64,000 nucleotides of DNA from Lachnospiraceae bacterium (GTDB taxonomy: Bacteria > Bacillota > Clostridia > Lachnospirales > Lachnospiraceae), in NCBI GenBank assembly GCA_017408735.1, contig JAFQUB010000031.1, forward strand, positions 117,537-181,536, read 5' to 3'. This document shows positions 18,775-29,953 of the stretch, in pieces (the stretch's first letter is position 1; each line of letters opens with the position of its first letter). The position numbers and the translations under genes are program-made. The notes under the pieces were generated by a model that saw only the letters and a list, made by a program, of their open reading frames with translations, ran no database searches and was not told the DNA's origin.

Positions 18775-20055
18775 ATGAGTCAGTATAGAATAGAAACAAA
18801 ATGCATTCAGGAAGGATACAAGCCATCCAAAGGGGAACCTCGTGTGTTACCAATTTACCAGAGTACTACGTTTAAATATGACACAAGCGAACAGATGGGA
18901 CGTTTGTTTGATTTAGAAGATTCCGGATATTTCTATACCCGACTTCAGAATCCGACAAATGATGCTGTTGCTTCTAAAATTGCCAGCTTAGAAGGCGGTG
19001 TGGCAGCGATGCTTACATCTTCCGGACAGGCAGCAAACTTTTATGCAGTATTTAATATCTGTGAGGCAGGAAGCCATATCGTATGTTCTTCCGCACTTTA
19101 CGGTGGAACATTTAATCTTTTCGGAACAACCATGAAGAAGCTTGGAATTGAATGTACCTTTGTGGACCCGGATGCATCATTGGAAGAATTACAGAAAGCA
19201 ATCCAGCCAAATACTACTTGCGTATTTGCTGAAACAATTGCCAATCCCGCATTGACAGTTTTAGACATTGAAAAATTTGCAGAACTGGCACATTCCAACG
19301 GAGTTCCATTGATTGTGGATAATACCTTTGCAACTCCAATCAACTGTCGTCCATTTGAATGGGGAGCTGATATTGTAACTCATTCCACTACAAAGTATAT
19401 GGATGGACATGCAGCTTGTGTAGGCGGTTGTATTGTAGACAGCGGTAATTTCGACTGGGAAGCAAACCACGATAAATTCAAAGGTTTAACAGAACCGGAT
19501 GAATCTTATCATGGAATTGTTTATACACAGAAATTTGGAAAATTAGCATATATAACAAAGGCTACTTCACAGTTAATGAGAGATTTAGGTTCCATTCAGT
19601 CACCTCAGAATGCGTTCTTGTTAAATCTTGGATTGGAAACATTGCATTTAAGAGTACCAAGACATTGTGAAAATGCATTAAAAGTAGCAAAATATCTTGA
19701 AAGTAATCCGAAGGTTGCATGGGTCAACTATGCAGGTTTGGAAGGTAATAAATATTATGAGCTGGCACAGAAATATATGCCAAATGGTACTTGTGGAGTT
19801 ATCTCTTTCGGCTTAAAAGGCGACCGTGCTACAGCAGAAAACTTTATGGATCATTTAAAATTGGTTGCAATTGTTACTCATGTGGCAGATGCAAGAACTT
19901 CTGTTCTCCACCCGGCAAGCCATACACATCGCCAGATGACAGAAGAACAGCTGGTAGAAGCAGGCGTTCAGCCGGATTTAATTCGTCTGTCAGTGGGAAT
20001 CGAAAATGCAGATGACATTATTGCTGATTTGGAACAGGCAATGGCAAACGTATAA
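18775..20055 (+). CDS. metY: O-acetylhomoserine sulfhydrylase
   Basis: PLP enzyme forming homocysteine from O-acetylhomoserine and sulfide; 426 residues, Cys/Met metabolism family. The PLP lysine is Lys207 in HSTTKYMDGH. YQSTTFKY, YTRLQNPT, TSSGQAA and the C-terminal HPASHTHRQ...GVQPDLIRLSVG are typical of the MetY branch. AGGAGG precedes ATG. No S-box or T-box is seen upstream, since the gene follows the CFI-box gene by 9 bp. A terminator follows. Confidence 0.95.
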   Translation: MSQYRIETKCIQEGYKPSKGEPRVLPIYQSTTFKYDTSEQMGRLFDLEDSGYFYTRLQNPTNDAVASKIASLEGGVAAMLTSSGQAANFYAVFNICEAGSHIVCSSALYGGTFNLFGTTMKKLGIECTFVDPDASLEELQKAIQPNTTCVFAETIANPALTVLDIEKFAELAHSNGVPLIVDNTFATPINCRPFEWGADIVTHSTTKYMDGHAACVGGCIVDSGNFDWEANHDKFKGLTEPDESYHGIVYTQKFGKLAYITKATSQLMRDLGSIQSPQNAFLLNLGLETLHLRVPRHCENALKVAKYLESNPKVAWVNYAGLEGNKYYELAQKYMPNGTCGVISFGLKGDRATAENFMDHLKLVAIVTHVADARTSVLHPASHTHRQMTEEQLVEAGVQPDLIRLSVGIENADDIIADLEQAMANV

Positions 20056-20086
20056 CCAGAATAAAATTAGATAGAATGTATATACT

Positions 20087-20118
20087 AAAGGAAGTCAAAA
20101 AAAGGCTTCCTTTTTTTG
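20087..20118 (+). terminator. Intrinsic terminator after metY
   Basis: AAAGGAAGTC (20087-20096) pairs over 10 bp (one G-T) with GGCTTCCTTT (20104-20113); the loop is seven A, and a T-run follows. Its position rules out the longer in-frame start (20076) for the next gene. Confidence 0.92.
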
Positions 20119-20189
20119 TTGCCGTGCATCCTAGGAAGCTGTCTGTGGCAGGTTCAGTAGATGCAAATAAAAGCTTAAGGAGAAAGAAA

Positions 20190-20918
20190 ATGCAACAGTG
20201 GAATGATTCAGCTAACAAGCTTAAGAAAGAGCAGGTTGAAGTAGAAAAAATGAAGCAGGAAACGGAAGAATTAAAGGATGAAAAGATAGAAAAGTTTGGA
20301 CAAGTGGTAATGGACGGAGAAGAATTTTCAGATAAAATACATTTACTGACCATTATCGGAGAAATTGAAGGCCATGAAAATCTGCCTTCTAACACAAAGA
20401 GTACGAAATATGAACATATTCTGCCTCAGTTGGCAGCCATTGAAAGCAGCAAGAAAATTGAAGGTGTGTTGATATTAATCAATACCGTAGGCGGTGATGT
20501 ATCTGCAGGGCTTGCATTGGCGGAGATGATAGCCTCTTTAAGCAAGCCTACAGTATCCTTGGTAATAGGGGACAGCCATTCCATTGGAGTACCACTGGCA
20601 GTGGCTACGGATTATTCCTTTATTGTGCCTAGTGGAACCATGATTATTCACCCGGTGCGTATGAGTGGCACGGTAATTGGTGCTCCCCAGACCTACGATT
20701 ATTTTAAATTGATTCAGGACAGAATTGTAAGCTTTATTGCAAACCATTCCGAAAGCACCAAACAAAGAATTGAAGAAATGATGCTGAATACAGGAATTTT
20801 AACAAAAGATTTAGGGACGATTCTGGTAGGTGAAGAAGCGGTCAAAGCAGGCGTCATCAATGAGGTAGGTGGAATTCATCAGGCAATGAATAAAATTCAT
20901 GAAATGATTGAAAACTGA
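20190..20918 (+). CDS. tepA: ClpP-fold serine protease, TepA/YmfB type
   Basis: 242 residues from ATG 20190, with AAGGAG at 20177-20182. A charged helical N-terminus (about 1-45) precedes a ClpP-like domain. The nucleophile is Ser131 in GDSHSIGVPLA and the histidine is His154 in MIIHPVRMSGTV; a downstream Asp lies in LTKDLG. GAPQTYDYFK and LVGEEAVKAG match Bacillus TepA (YmfB), which like this gene sits upstream of spoIIIE. TepA has been linked to protein export and to spore protein turnover; the substrate here is unknown. Confidence 0.88.
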   Translation: MQQWNDSANKLKKEQVEVEKMKQETEELKDEKIEKFGQVVMDGEEFSDKIHLLTIIGEIEGHENLPSNTKSTKYEHILPQLAAIESSKKIEGVLILINTVGGDVSAGLALAEMIASLSKPTVSLVIGDSHSIGVPLAVATDYSFIVPSGTMIIHPVRMSGTVIGAPQTYDYFKLIQDRIVSFIANHSESTKQRIEEMMLNTGILTKDLGTILVGEEAVKAGVINEVGGIHQAMNKIHEMIEN

Positions 20919-21010
20919 CAGATTTTGTAAGCCTTACTTGACGAATGGGGGAAAGGACGGTAAGATGAATAACAACAGTAAGGATGCAAAGTCAGAAAGG
21001 GAGAATAACT

Positions 21011-22966
21011 ATGAATTATATACGAACTGCATGTGTATCCCCGAGGGTGCATATTGGTAATACTGAAAAAAATTATGAAGAAATTAAATCTGTTTATATG
21101 AATTTAAAAGATAAATGCGATATATTAGTGACACCGGAGCTTTCCATTACCGGCTATACCTGCGGTGATTTGTTTGGAAACCGCCTGTTAATCGACCGGG
21201 CTCAGAAGGCAATGCTGGATTTGAAAAAGCTTACCAAAGAGCAACCGGGAGCTTGTCTGGTGGTGGGGCTTCCGTTGGAATTGGAAAACGAATTATACAA
21301 TTGTGCTGCTTTTTTGTGCAGAGGAGAAATTCTTGGAATTGTGCCAAAGATGTATCTTCCGAATTATAGTGAATTTTATGAAAAAAGATGGTTCAGCGAA
21401 GGAATGGTATCCAACAAAATCATAACATTAAATGACAAGAGCGAAACATATTTTGGAAATGATTTGATTTTCGAACTTACCAATGGAGAAGAAAAGGTAA
21501 GCATAGGAATCGAAGTATGCGAAGATGCATGGACCAGCATTTCTCCGGGAACCATGCTTGCCTTAAACGGTGCAGAAATTATTTTAAATCTTTCCGCTTC
21601 CAATGAAGTGATCGGAAAAGAAGAATACCGCCGTATGATGTTGAAAAGCCAGACAGCGGCAAATATCTGCGGCTATGTATATACCTCCGCCGGAATGTAT
21701 GAATCCACTTCTGATATTGTATTCAGTGCCCACAATATGATTTTGGAAAACGGAAAACTATTGGCAGAATCCAAACCATTTGCTTCCCAAGACGGAAAAA
21801 TTTTATCGGACATCAGCTTAACTAAAATACGCCATGACCGTATTGTAAACAAATCCTATGGGGAATGTAGAAGAAATAACAAAAAGGATTATCGTCAAAT
21901 TACAGCACCATTTTCCTTTATCGATAATGGTACCGGCGAAATCCTTCAAAACGTACCTATGACACCATTTGTACCGGGAAGTCACAAGTTGGAACGTTGT
22001 CTTTCTATCTTTCATGTACAGGTGGCAGGGATTCAGAGAAGACTGGAAGCCACAAAATCACGCTGTATTGTAGTAGGAGTGTCTGGAGGATTAGATTCTA
22101 CGTTGGCTTTGTTAGTTTCAGCACAGGCTGTGAAGAATTTAGGGCTGCCCTCTAAAACAGTTGTTGGAATCACCATGCCGGGCTTCGGAACCACCAGTAG
22201 AACTAAAAACAATTCTCACGAATTAATGAAAATTTTAGGCTGCGATATTCGCGAAATCAGCATTGTAGATTCTGTAAGACAGCATTTCAAAGATATCGGT
22301 CAGGATGAGTCGGTACATGACATTACTTATGAAAACTGTCAGGCAAGAGAGCGTACACAGATATTAATGGACGTGGCAAATAAAGAAGGTGGGTTTGTAA
22401 TCGGAACCGGAGATTTGTCTGAGCTTGCCTTGGGATGGTGTACTTACAACGGCGACCACATGAGCATGTATGCCGTAAATGTCAGCATTCCTAAGACTTT
22501 GGTAAAGACACTGGTACACGAAATCGGCATGCATATGGAACAAAACGGATTTAGCGGAATGAAGGAAGTAATCGAAGATATTGTAGATACACCGGTAAGT
22601 CCGGAACTTCTTCCGCCAAATGAAGACGGAACTATTGCCCAAAAAACAGAAGATACTGTGGGCTCTTATGTTTTACACGATTTCTTCCTATATTATACTT
22701 TGCGTTTCGGTATGACTCCAAAGGAAATATATCGTTTATGCAAACAGGCGGTAAAGACAAGTGCCGAATACAAATTCAACTCTCAAGAAATCAAAAAATG
22801 GCTTAAAGTATTTTATACCAGATTTTTCCGTCAGCAGTTTAAGCGAAACTGTATGCCCGATGGAGTAAAAGTGGGAACCGTTTCTGTCAGCCCAAGAGGC
22901 GATTTGCGCCTGCCATCAGAAATTGAGATGGAAGAATTTATCAAAGAAGTAGATTCCTTAAATTAA
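21011..22966 (+). CDS. nadE: Glutamine-dependent NAD+ synthase
   Basis: Final step of NAD synthesis, amidating deamido-NAD with ammonia from glutamine; 651 residues. The N-terminal nitrilase-type glutaminase (about 1-290) shows Glu in TPELSITGY, Lys in VPKMYLPNY and Cys in EVCEDAW. The C-terminal ATP-pyrophosphatase domain (about 340-650) has GVSGGLDST and the GTGDLSELALGW loop. ATG 21011 with AGGGAG upstream is preferred over an ATG at 20984. It lies between tepA and ftsK/spoIIIE and fits the NAD theme of the region. Confidence 0.95.
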   Translation: MNYIRTACVSPRVHIGNTEKNYEEIKSVYMNLKDKCDILVTPELSITGYTCGDLFGNRLLIDRAQKAMLDLKKLTKEQPGACLVVGLPLELENELYNCAAFLCRGEILGIVPKMYLPNYSEFYEKRWFSEGMVSNKIITLNDKSETYFGNDLIFELTNGEEKVSIGIEVCEDAWTSISPGTMLALNGAEIILNLSASNEVIGKEEYRRMMLKSQTAANICGYVYTSAGMYESTSDIVFSAHNMILENGKLLAESKPFASQDGKILSDISLTKIRHDRIVNKSYGECRRNNKKDYRQITAPFSFIDNGTGEILQNVPMTPFVPGSHKLERCLSIFHVQVAGIQRRLEATKSRCIVVGVSGGLDSTLALLVSAQAVKNLGLPSKTVVGITMPGFGTTSRTKNNSHELMKILGCDIREISIVDSVRQHFKDIGQDESVHDITYENCQARERTQILMDVANKEGGFVIGTGDLSELALGWCTYNGDHMSMYAVNVSIPKTLVKTLVHEIGMHMEQNGFSGMKEVIEDIVDTPVSPELLPPNEDGTIAQKTEDTVGSYVLHDFFLYYTLRFGMTPKEIYRLCKQAVKTSAEYKFNSQEIKKWLKVFYTRFFRQQFKRNCMPDGVKVGTVSVSPRGDLRLPSEIEMEEFIKEVDSLN

Positions 22967-22977
22967 AATATTACTAT

Positions 22978-23006
22978 TTGACAATTAGAGGTTATTTCGA
23001 TAAAAT
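22978..23006 (+). promoter_or_regulatory. SigA-type promoter for ftsK/spoIIIE
   Basis: TTGACA (22978-22983), 17-bp spacer, TAAAAT (23001-23006), 67 bp upstream of the start. Five of six -10 bases match consensus. Confidence 0.82.
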
Positions 23007-23072
23007 GATTTACTGGTACTTCTTATTTATAAGTAAGTATCAATAAGATTGAAATGTGAAGGTGGGGATAGA

Positions 23073-25721
23073 ATGGCAGCCACGAAAAAGAGTGGACAGG
23101 GCAGTAAGTCAGGTAATAAAAAGACTTCTTCTGCCCGCACAAAGAAAGCACAGTCCACAAAACGTAAAAATACTACGGCTGTAGCAGAAGATAGCTTTTT
23201 AAAAGACGAAGTAGTATTACTGATTGTATTGGCAATTGCTATTCTTTTAATGCTTGGTAATTTTAAAATAGGTGGAGCATTCGGAGATGTAGTAAATTCT
23301 TTTATGTTTGGTGTATTTGGATTGATGTCCTATGTAATGCCTTTATTTTTATTTTTTGGAACAGCATTCTTTATTTCTAATAAGGGAAATCAGATTGCTT
23401 CCATTAAATTATTTGCATGGATTTTACTGTTTCTTGTGTTATGCACCTTTTTTGAATTAACCTTTGTGCGAGATTTAAAAGATTTAAAAATGCTTGAATG
23501 TTTTACATATTCAAAGGTAGAGAAAACAGGTGGAGGCATTCTTGGAGGCATCTTTGCAAAGATGTTTTCTACCGTGTTTGGAATGATTGGCGCCTATGTG
23601 GTGGATGTGATACTTGCCATTATCAGTATCGTGCTGATAACGGAAAAGTCCTTTTTTCAAGGAGTGGAAAAAAGTAGCAGAAAAGTATATGAAACAGCCA
23701 AGACCGGGGCAGACAGGCATAGAGAAAGAACGAAAGAACGACAAAGAATTCAGGAAGAAGAAAATAAAAGACGTATGGATAAGAAAGTATCTGGCGTATC
23801 TATGGACTTAAATCTTGCAACTGCAAAGAAAAAACCTTCCAAAGAGGAAATGCACGAAATTACCATTCAGGGAGCACCGATTGCAGAACAGAAGCTGGAT
23901 GGAAGCTATGTGGATGTATTTGAGGAAATGGAAATCCCGATACCGGAAGTTCCGGAGATTCCGGTAGAATCGATAATGCAGCCAATATTACAGTCGGAAG
24001 TCACACCGGAAATCGTCATGCCGGAGATTGCGGTTGAACCGGCGATTTCGGTAAAAGCGGAAACTTCACAAAAGCGGGAGAAGCCTGCTACAAAAATGAC
24101 AGAAACTCCTGAAAAACCACAAAAGCAGGAAACTCTACAGAATTTGGAGCATATGGAATTGCCGAAAGACGATGCTACCACATCACCGTATAAATCAACC
24201 ATTGATGTAGGTGAAGAAGAAAGTGCTGTAATAGAAGAAAAACCGGTAGAATATCAGTTCCCGCCTCTTGATTTATTAAAACGTGGCAGCAATAAGGCGC
24301 TGGGAGATTCTCAGGAACATTTAAAAGAAACTGCCGTGAAATTGCAGCAGACTTTACAAAACTTTGGTGTTAATGTTAAGATAACCAATGTAAGCTGCGG
24401 ACCAGCAGTAACTCGTTATGAAATACAGCCGGAACAAGGTGTAAAAGTCAGTAAAATTGTAAATCTCACCGATGACATAAAATTAAATCTGGCAGCCGCA
24501 GATATCCGTATTGAAGCACCAATACCTGGAAAAGCTGCTGTAGGAATCGAAATTCCAAACAAAGAAAGCAGTGCAGTGATGCTCCGTGATTTGTTAGAGG
24601 ACGCTAACTTTATTGAACATTCCTCCAGACTTGCTTTTGCAGTAGGAAAAGATATTGGTGGTCAGAGTGTAGTGACTGATATTGCAAAAATGCCACATTT
24701 ACTGATTGCCGGTGCTACCGGTTCGGGTAAATCTGTGTGTATTAATACTATCATCATGAGTATTCTTTATAAAGCAAGACCGGATGAAGTGAAATTAATC
24801 ATGATTGACCCGAAAGTGGTGGAATTAAGTGTATATAACGGAATTCCGCACCTCTTTATTCCGGTAGTAACAGACCCAAAGAAAGCCTCAGGTGCTTTAA
24901 ATTGGGCGGTTATGGAAATGATGGAGCGCTATCAGAAATTTGCAGATTTAGGTGTCAGGGATTTAAAGGGATACAATGAAAAGATTGCTTCTGTAGAGCA
25001 TTTAGAAGGGGATAAACCGGAAAAGATGCCGCAGATTGTCATTATTGTAGACGAGTTGGCAGACCTTATGATGGTTGCACCTGGTGAAGTGGAAGATGCA
25101 ATTTGTCGTTTGGCACAGCTTGCCAGAGCAGCAGGCATTCATTTGATTATTGCAACCCAGCGTCCAAGTGTAAATGTTATTACCGGATTAATTAAAGCAA
25201 ATATGCCATCACGAATTGCATTTGCAGTATCCTCTGGTGTAGATTCCAGAACCATTCTGGATATGAATGGTGCAGAAAAATTGTTGGGAAAAGGTGATAT
25301 GCTATTTTTCCCTCAAGGCTATCAGAAACCGGTGCGTATGCAGTGTGCTTTTGTATCAGATAAAGAAGTCAGCAATGTGGTAGAATTCTTATCCAGCCAC
25401 TATGAGGGCAGTACATATAGTGAGGATATCGAAGCAAAAATCCAGAGCGCTCAGTCTGCTTCACCGGCACAAGGTGGTGGAAATGGCACTGGCAATGACC
25501 GGGATGCGTATTTTGAAGATGCCGCAAAATTCATTATTGAGAAAGACAAAGCTTCTATTGGTATGTTACAGAGAGTCTTTAAAATTGGATTTAACCGTGC
25601 TGCCAGAATTATGGACCAGCTGGCAGATGCCGGCGTGGTGGGTGAAGAAGAAGGTACAAAACCAAGAAAAGTTCTTATGTCAATGGAACAGTTTGAACAA
25701 TATGTAGAAGAATATTTATAG
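23073..25721 (+). CDS. DNA translocase FtsK/SpoIIIE
   Basis: Membrane-anchored ATPase that pumps chromosomal DNA at division and, in spore formers, into the forespore. 882 residues from ATG 23073 (GGTGGGG upstream); a TTG at 23049 is also in frame but lacks a good site. A Lys/Ser-rich N-terminus precedes four membrane helices (about 50-190), then a low-complexity linker rich in Pro, Glu and Val, then the RecA-like motor with GATGSGKSV (Walker A) and [10 protein letters not shown] (Walker B). The C-terminal winged-helix gamma domain (about 810-880; [14 protein letters not shown]) reads orientation sequences. Confidence 0.95.
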   Translation: MAATKKSGQGSKSGNKKTSSARTKKAQSTKRKNTTAVAEDSFLKDEVVLLIVLAIAILLMLGNFKIGGAFGDVVNSFMFGVFGLMSYVMPLFLFFGTAFFISNKGNQIASIKLFAWILLFLVLCTFFELTFVRDLKDLKMLECFTYSKVEKTGGGILGGIFAKMFSTVFGMIGAYVVDVILAIISIVLITEKSFFQGVEKSSRKVYETAKTGADRHRERTKERQRIQEEENKRRMDKKVSGVSMDLNLATAKKKPSKEEMHEITIQGAPIAEQKLDGSYVDVFEEMEIPIPEVPEIPVESIMQPILQSEVTPEIVMPEIAVEPAISVKAETSQKREKPATKMTETPEKPQKQETLQNLEHMELPKDDATTSPYKSTIDVGEEESAVIEEKPVEYQFPPLDLLKRGSNKALGDSQEHLKETAVKLQQTLQNFGVNVKITNVSCGPAVTRYEIQPEQGVKVSKIVNLTDDIKLNLAAADIRIEAPIPGKAAVGIEIPNKESSAVMLRDLLEDANFIEHSSRLAFAVGKDIGGQSVVTDIAKMPHLLIAGATGSGKSVCINTIIMSILYKARPDEVKLIMIDPKVVELSVYNGIPHLFIPVVTDPKKASGALNWAVMEMMERYQKFADLGVRDLKGYNEKIASVEHLEGDKPEKMPQIVIIVDELADLMMVAPGEVEDAICRLAQLARAAGIHLIIATQRPSVNVITGLIKANMPSRIAFAVSSGVDSRTILDMNGAEKLLGKGDMLFFPQGYQKPVRMQCAFVSDKEVSNVVEFLSSHYEGSTYSEDIEAKIQSAQSASPAQGGGNGTGNDRDAYFEDAAKFIIEKDKASIGMLQRVFKIGFNRAARIMDQLADAGVVGEEEGTKPRKVLMSMEQFEQYVEEYL

Positions 25722-25765
25722 AAAAATTCAAAAGTTAAAATTATTTATCTAAATGGAGGAAGATT

Positions 25766-27436
25766 ATGAAAACAGATATTCAGATTGCACAGGAAGCAAA
25801 AATGTTGCCAATTACAGAAGTTGTAAAACCTTTTGATATCGAAGCAGATGATTTGGAATTATATGGAAAATACAAAGCAAAATTATCTGATGAGCTATGG
25901 AACAAGGTGAAAGATAAAAAAGACGGTAAGCTTGTTTTAGTAACTGCCATCAATCCAACTCCTGCAGGAGAAGGAAAGACTACCATTACGGTAGGTCTTG
26001 GACAGGCATTAAACAAATTAAACAAACGTACTGTAATCGCTCTTAGAGAGCCATCTTTGGGACCTTGCTTTGGTATCAAAGGTGGTGCTGCCGGCGGCGG
26101 TTATGCCCAGGTAGTACCAATGGAAGATTTAAATCTTCATTTTACAGGAGATTTCCATGCAATTACATCTGCAAATAATCTTCTTGCAGCTTTATTGGAT
26201 AATCACATCCAGCAGGGAAATGAATTAGGAATCGACACAAGACAGATTGTATGGAAAAGATGTCTTGATATGAATGACCGTGTACTTCGTAATACAGTAG
26301 TAGGACTTGGTGGAAAATTAGACGGTGTGGTACGTGATGACCACTTTGTTATCACTGTTGCATCTGAAATTATGGCAATTCTTTGTCTTGCCAACGATAT
26401 GAAAGACTTAAAAGAACGTCTTGGAAATATCATTGTGGCATACACAAGAGAAGGTAAGCCGGTTACTGCAAAAGATTTACAGGCAGTAGGTGCTATGGCA
26501 GCTTTATTAAAGGATGCGTTAAAACCAAACGTAATCCAGACATTAGAACATACACCGGCAGTAGTACACGGCGGACCATTTGCAAACATTGCTCATGGAT
26601 GTAACAGTGTACGTGCCACAAAGACAGCATTAAAGTTAGCTGATATCGTTGTGACTGAAGCTGGTTTCGGTGCTGACTTAGGTGCTGAAAAATTCTTTGA
26701 TATCAAATGTCGTAAAGCAGGCTTAAAACCGGATGCTGTTGTTTTGGTTGCCACTGTACGTGCATTAAAATACAATGGTGGTGTACCAAAGGCAGAATTA
26801 AACAACGAAAACTTAGAAGCTTTGGAAAAAGGTATTGTAAACTTAGAAAAGCATATTGAAAACCTTCAGAAATACGGAGTACCGGTAGTAGTTACATTAA
26901 ACTCCTTTATTACAGATACTAAGAATGAAACAGAGTTTATACGTGAATTCTGTGAAAAGAGAGGTTGCGAATTTGCATTAGCAGAAGTTTGGGAACACGG
27001 CGGCGAGGGCGGTCTTGCATTAGCAGAAAAAGTGGTAGCAACTTTAGAAAACAAAGAAAGCAACTTTAAACCATTATATGAAGATGAACTTTCTTTAAAA
27101 GAAAAAATCGAAAAAGTTGCCACAGAAATTTATGGTGCAAAAGATGTAGCGTTTGCTCCGGCAGCGTCTAAAATGTTAAAGACCATCGAAGAGTTAGGAT
27201 ATGGAAATCTTCCTGTATGTATGGCAAAAACACAGTACTCCTTATCGGATGATCAGACAAAGCTTGGAAGACCGGAAGGCTTTACTTTAAATGTACGTGA
27301 AGTATATGTAAGTGCAGGTGCAGGATTCGTAGTTGTACTTACCGGTTCTATTATGACTATGCCTGGACTTCCAAAAGTACCTGCAGCAAACAATATTGAT
27401 GTAGATGAAAATGGAGTAATTACAGGATTGTTCTAA
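25766..27436 (+). CDS. fhs: Formate-tetrahydrofolate ligase
   Basis: ATP-dependent formation of 10-formyl-THF; 556 residues, usual for the family. The P-loop is [31 protein letters not shown] and the C-terminal [14 protein letters not shown] are family segments. TGGAGGAAG precedes ATG. The next gene, folD, completes the one-carbon interconversion to methylene-THF, so the pair supplies purines and serine/glycine metabolism. No complete Wood-Ljungdahl cluster is visible here. No THF riboswitch fits the 44 bp upstream. Confidence 0.97.
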   Translation: MKTDIQIAQEAKMLPITEVVKPFDIEADDLELYGKYKAKLSDELWNKVKDKKDGKLVLVTAINPTPAGEGKTTITVGLGQALNKLNKRTVIALREPSLGPCFGIKGGAAGGGYAQVVPMEDLNLHFTGDFHAITSANNLLAALLDNHIQQGNELGIDTRQIVWKRCLDMNDRVLRNTVVGLGGKLDGVVRDDHFVITVASEIMAILCLANDMKDLKERLGNIIVAYTREGKPVTAKDLQAVGAMAALLKDALKPNVIQTLEHTPAVVHGGPFANIAHGCNSVRATKTALKLADIVVTEAGFGADLGAEKFFDIKCRKAGLKPDAVVLVATVRALKYNGGVPKAELNNENLEALEKGIVNLEKHIENLQKYGVPVVVTLNSFITDTKNETEFIREFCEKRGCEFALAEVWEHGGEGGLALAEKVVATLENKESNFKPLYEDELSLKEKIEKVATEIYGAKDVAFAPAASKMLKTIEELGYGNLPVCMAKTQYSLSDDQTKLGRPEGFTLNVREVYVSAGAGFVVVLTGSIMTMPGLPKVPAANNIDVDENGVITGLF

Positions 27437-27474
27437 GAAAACTCAAGTGTTTTCAACAATATAGACTATATAGC

Positions 27475-27500
27475 AAGCTGACGGTTTTTGCCGTCAGCTT
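27475..27500 (+). other. Strong hairpin between fhs and folD
   Basis: AAGCTGACGG (27475-27484) pairs perfectly with CCGTCAGCTT (27491-27500). No T-run follows, so it is more likely a processing or stability element or a weak terminator than a full stop. Confidence 0.6.
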
Positions 27501-27524
27501 TAGCTACAGAAAGGAAAAATTGCA

Positions 27525-28361
27525 ATGGCATTGATTATTGATGGTAAAAAGATTTCAAAAGAAATCAAAGATGAATTAAAAGAGAAAGTAACAGCCCTGA
27601 AAGGGGAAGGAAAAAATATTGCATTGGCAGTAATACAGGTAGGAGAGGATCCTGCATCCAGTGTATATGTAAACAACAAAAAGAAAGCATGTGAATACAT
27701 TGGAATCGAATCCTTGTCTTTCCACCTGCCGGAGACAATTACAGAAGAAGATTTATTAGAAAAAATCAAAGAATTAAATCAGGATGAAAAGGTAAATGGA
27801 ATTTTAGTACAGCTCCCATTGCCAAAGCATATTGATGAAGATAAAGTAATTAAAACAATTGCTCCGGAAAAGGATGTAGACGGTTTCCACCCGCAGAGCG
27901 TAGGAGCATTAAGTATCGGACAAAAAGGTTTTGTATCCTGTACACCAGCAGGCGTGATTCAGTTATTAAAACGTTCTGGTATTGAAATTGCAGGAAAAGA
28001 ATGTGTGGTAATTGGAAGAAGTAATATTGTAGGTAAACCGATGGCGTTGTTATTACTTCGTGAAAATGGTACTGTAACCATCGCACACTCCAGAACAGCC
28101 AATTTAAAAGAAGTGGCAAAAAGAGCAGATATTCTTGTGGTTGCAGTGGGTAAGCCAAAAATGATTGACAGCTCTTACATAAAAGAAGGTGCTGTAGTTA
28201 TCGATGTGGGAATTCACAGAAATGAAGAAAATAAACTTTGTGGTGATGTGGATTACGATGATGTAATTGAGCATGTAAGTGCCATCACACCGGTTCCGGG
28301 CGGTGTGGGTCCTATGACAATCGCCATGCTTATGAATAATTGTGTATCTTCTATAGAATAG
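27525..28361 (+). CDS. folD: Bifunctional methylene-THF dehydrogenase/methenyl-THF cyclohydrolase
   Basis: 278 residues. Catalytic segment [16 protein letters not shown], the VDGFHP motif and the NADP loop [15 protein letters not shown] are all present, followed by [23 protein letters not shown] precedes ATG. It works with FHS on the same one-carbon units. Its stop codon lies in a 12-bp inverted repeat (28349-28378). Confidence 0.97.
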   Translation: MALIIDGKKISKEIKDELKEKVTALKGEGKNIALAVIQVGEDPASSVYVNNKKKACEYIGIESLSFHLPETITEEDLLEKIKELNQDEKVNGILVQLPLPKHIDEDKVIKTIAPEKDVDGFHPQSVGALSIGQKGFVSCTPAGVIQLLKRSGIEIAGKECVVIGRSNIVGKPMALLLLRENGTVTIAHSRTANLKEVAKRADILVVAVGKPKMIDSSYIKEGAVVIDVGIHRNEENKLCGDVDYDDVIEHVSAITPVPGGVGPMTIAMLMNNCVSSIE

Positions 28362-28378
28362 TCACATATTCTATAGAA
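28349..28378. repeat. Perfect 12-bp inverted repeat over the folD stop codon
   Basis: TTCTATAGAATA (28349-28360) and TATTCTATAGAA (28367-28378) flank a 6-base loop. Each arm also contains the palindrome TTCTATAGAA. No T-run follows, so a terminator role is doubtful. Confidence 0.7.
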
Positions 28379-28448
28379 ATGCTATTTCACATACAGTAAA
28401 AGCATAGGTTAGACTTTTATTGCCATGAATAAGAAAAGGGGAAATTTC

Positions 28449-29861
28449 ATGCAGTGCGAAAAATGCGGCACAGAAATAGAACAAGGAAAACTATATTGTG
28501 AAAAATGTGGGCACGGAATTCAGATTGTACCAGATTACAATCCGGAGTTAGAAGAGAGAATTGCAAAAACGTTAGAAAAAATTGTTCATGATGAATTTGG
28601 AAATTACCGGGAAAATGAAAAACAGGGGCAAACAAAACTCAAAACAGTATCAAAAAACACAATGGGTATCCGTGCGTTTACCGGTATTGTAATTTTAATC
28701 TTTGGAATCCTTACGGGAGCACATTTTAAACATGTCAATTCTTATGAATACCAGTTTACAAAGGCAGTAGAATATGCCCAAAAAAACAAAACAGAAGAGT
28801 CCATGAAAGCATATGAAAGAATTCTTGAAATAGATAAGGGCAGTACAGATATTTGTGTTGCACTAGCAGATATCTATAAACAGAAAGAGCAGTATGATAT
28901 TGCAGAAAAATGCCTGAAAACAGCTATTGAACGGAATCCTACTGACATTGAAATTTATCGTAAATTAATTGAAATGTACGAAGAAATTGGAGATACGGAA
29001 GGCATTACTGCGCTTTTGGATGGCTGCAACAACGAAGATATCAAAGCAGCGTTTCGGGGATATATCTTATCCACGCCACAAGTAAACTTAAAAGAGGGTG
29101 TTTACAAAGACCGGCTTACACTGGTGTTAAAAGTAGATACCAAAGAAACCATATATTATACCTTAGATGGAAGTGAACCGACCTTAAATAGTCCAACATA
29201 CAAAGGACCAATTACATTAGAAGAGGGTGAGTACACTCTTCGAGCCATTGGAGTAAATGTGAAAGGTATGGTTAGTGATGAGATTCAGAAAAAATATACG
29301 ATACAATTAGAAACTCCGTCAGCACCATCTGTTTTTCCAGATAATGGAAGCTATCAGGAACCAAGTGATATTATGATTGAAGTGCCAATAGGACATACGG
29401 TATATTATACATTTGACGGTTCTATGCCGGATTCTAATTCCAGAAAATATACAAAACCGATTCCAATGCGTCTTGGCAATAGCGTATTTACCTGCATTGC
29501 CTATGACAGCAACGGAAAAGTCAGTGATGTTACAAGAAAAGAATACACCCTGAATTTAAATACCACTTATGAAGCACCGGAAGCCATTGCAGCAGTGCGT
29601 AATCTGATGATAAATACTGGTGAAATGTATGATTTGGATGGCCATGCCATTGGGATGGAAGGAAATTATGCCTTAAACTGCTATGAGGCAACCATGGTAA
29701 ATGGAACCATTTACCTTCTAGTGACGAAGCACTTTAACAATGCAGACGGTACAGTTAGCAATTTTGATTATAAATATGCAGTCAACGCAGAAAACATTGG
29801 TGAAATTTCAAAAGCGTATATGAATTCCGAAGGAATTTATACTTTAGAAGCACCATATTAG
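28449..29861 (+). CDS. Zinc-ribbon, one-helix membrane protein with TPR and chitobiase-like repeats
   Basis: 470 residues from ATG 28449 (AAAAGGGG upstream; an in-frame ATG at 28425 lacks a site). Order: zinc ribbon (Cys3, Cys6, Cys17, Cys20), acidic linker, one membrane helix (about 75-92), TPR-like helices (about 100-190), two beta domains of chitobiase C-terminal type (about 205-285 and 290-370, each with IYYTLDGSEP- or VYYTFDGSMP-like cores), and an unassigned C-terminal domain. The zinc ribbon should be cytosolic and the rest outside. Function unknown; the carbohydrate-enzyme-associated domains hint at a cell-surface scaffold or sensor. Confidence 0.8.
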   Translation: MQCEKCGTEIEQGKLYCEKCGHGIQIVPDYNPELEERIAKTLEKIVHDEFGNYRENEKQGQTKLKTVSKNTMGIRAFTGIVILIFGILTGAHFKHVNSYEYQFTKAVEYAQKNKTEESMKAYERILEIDKGSTDICVALADIYKQKEQYDIAEKCLKTAIERNPTDIEIYRKLIEMYEEIGDTEGITALLDGCNNEDIKAAFRGYILSTPQVNLKEGVYKDRLTLVLKVDTKETIYYTLDGSEPTLNSPTYKGPITLEEGEYTLRAIGVNVKGMVSDEIQKKYTIQLETPSAPSVFPDNGSYQEPSDIMIEVPIGHTVYYTFDGSMPDSNSRKYTKPIPMRLGNSVFTCIAYDSNGKVSDVTRKEYTLNLNTTYEAPEAIAAVRNLMINTGEMYDLDGHAIGMEGNYALNCYEATMVNGTIYLLVTKHFNNADGTVSNFDYKYAVNAENIGEISKAYMNSEGIYTLEAPY

Positions 29862-29882
29862 TAACCAAAAGAAAAATTTATG

Positions 29883-29911
29883 TTGAAAAAAGTCGTAGTT
29901 TAGATTATGAT
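29883..29911 (+). promoter_or_regulatory. Candidate promoter for nfnAB
   Basis: TTGAAA (29883-29888), 17-bp spacer, TATGAT (29906-29911), with a second -10-like TATAAT at 29927-29932. The nfnA start is at 29954. Confidence 0.6.
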
Positions 29912-29953
29912 TATAAGGATATTGTGTATAATCATACAAGTAGGAGGATAATG

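Noticed and set aside
20076..20189. Longer start for tepA
   Set aside because: It begins inside the metY terminator hairpin, and ATG 20190 has AAGGAG at ideal spacing.
25722..25765. THF riboswitch ahead of fhs
   Set aside because: Only 44 bp are available and no matching structure is seen.
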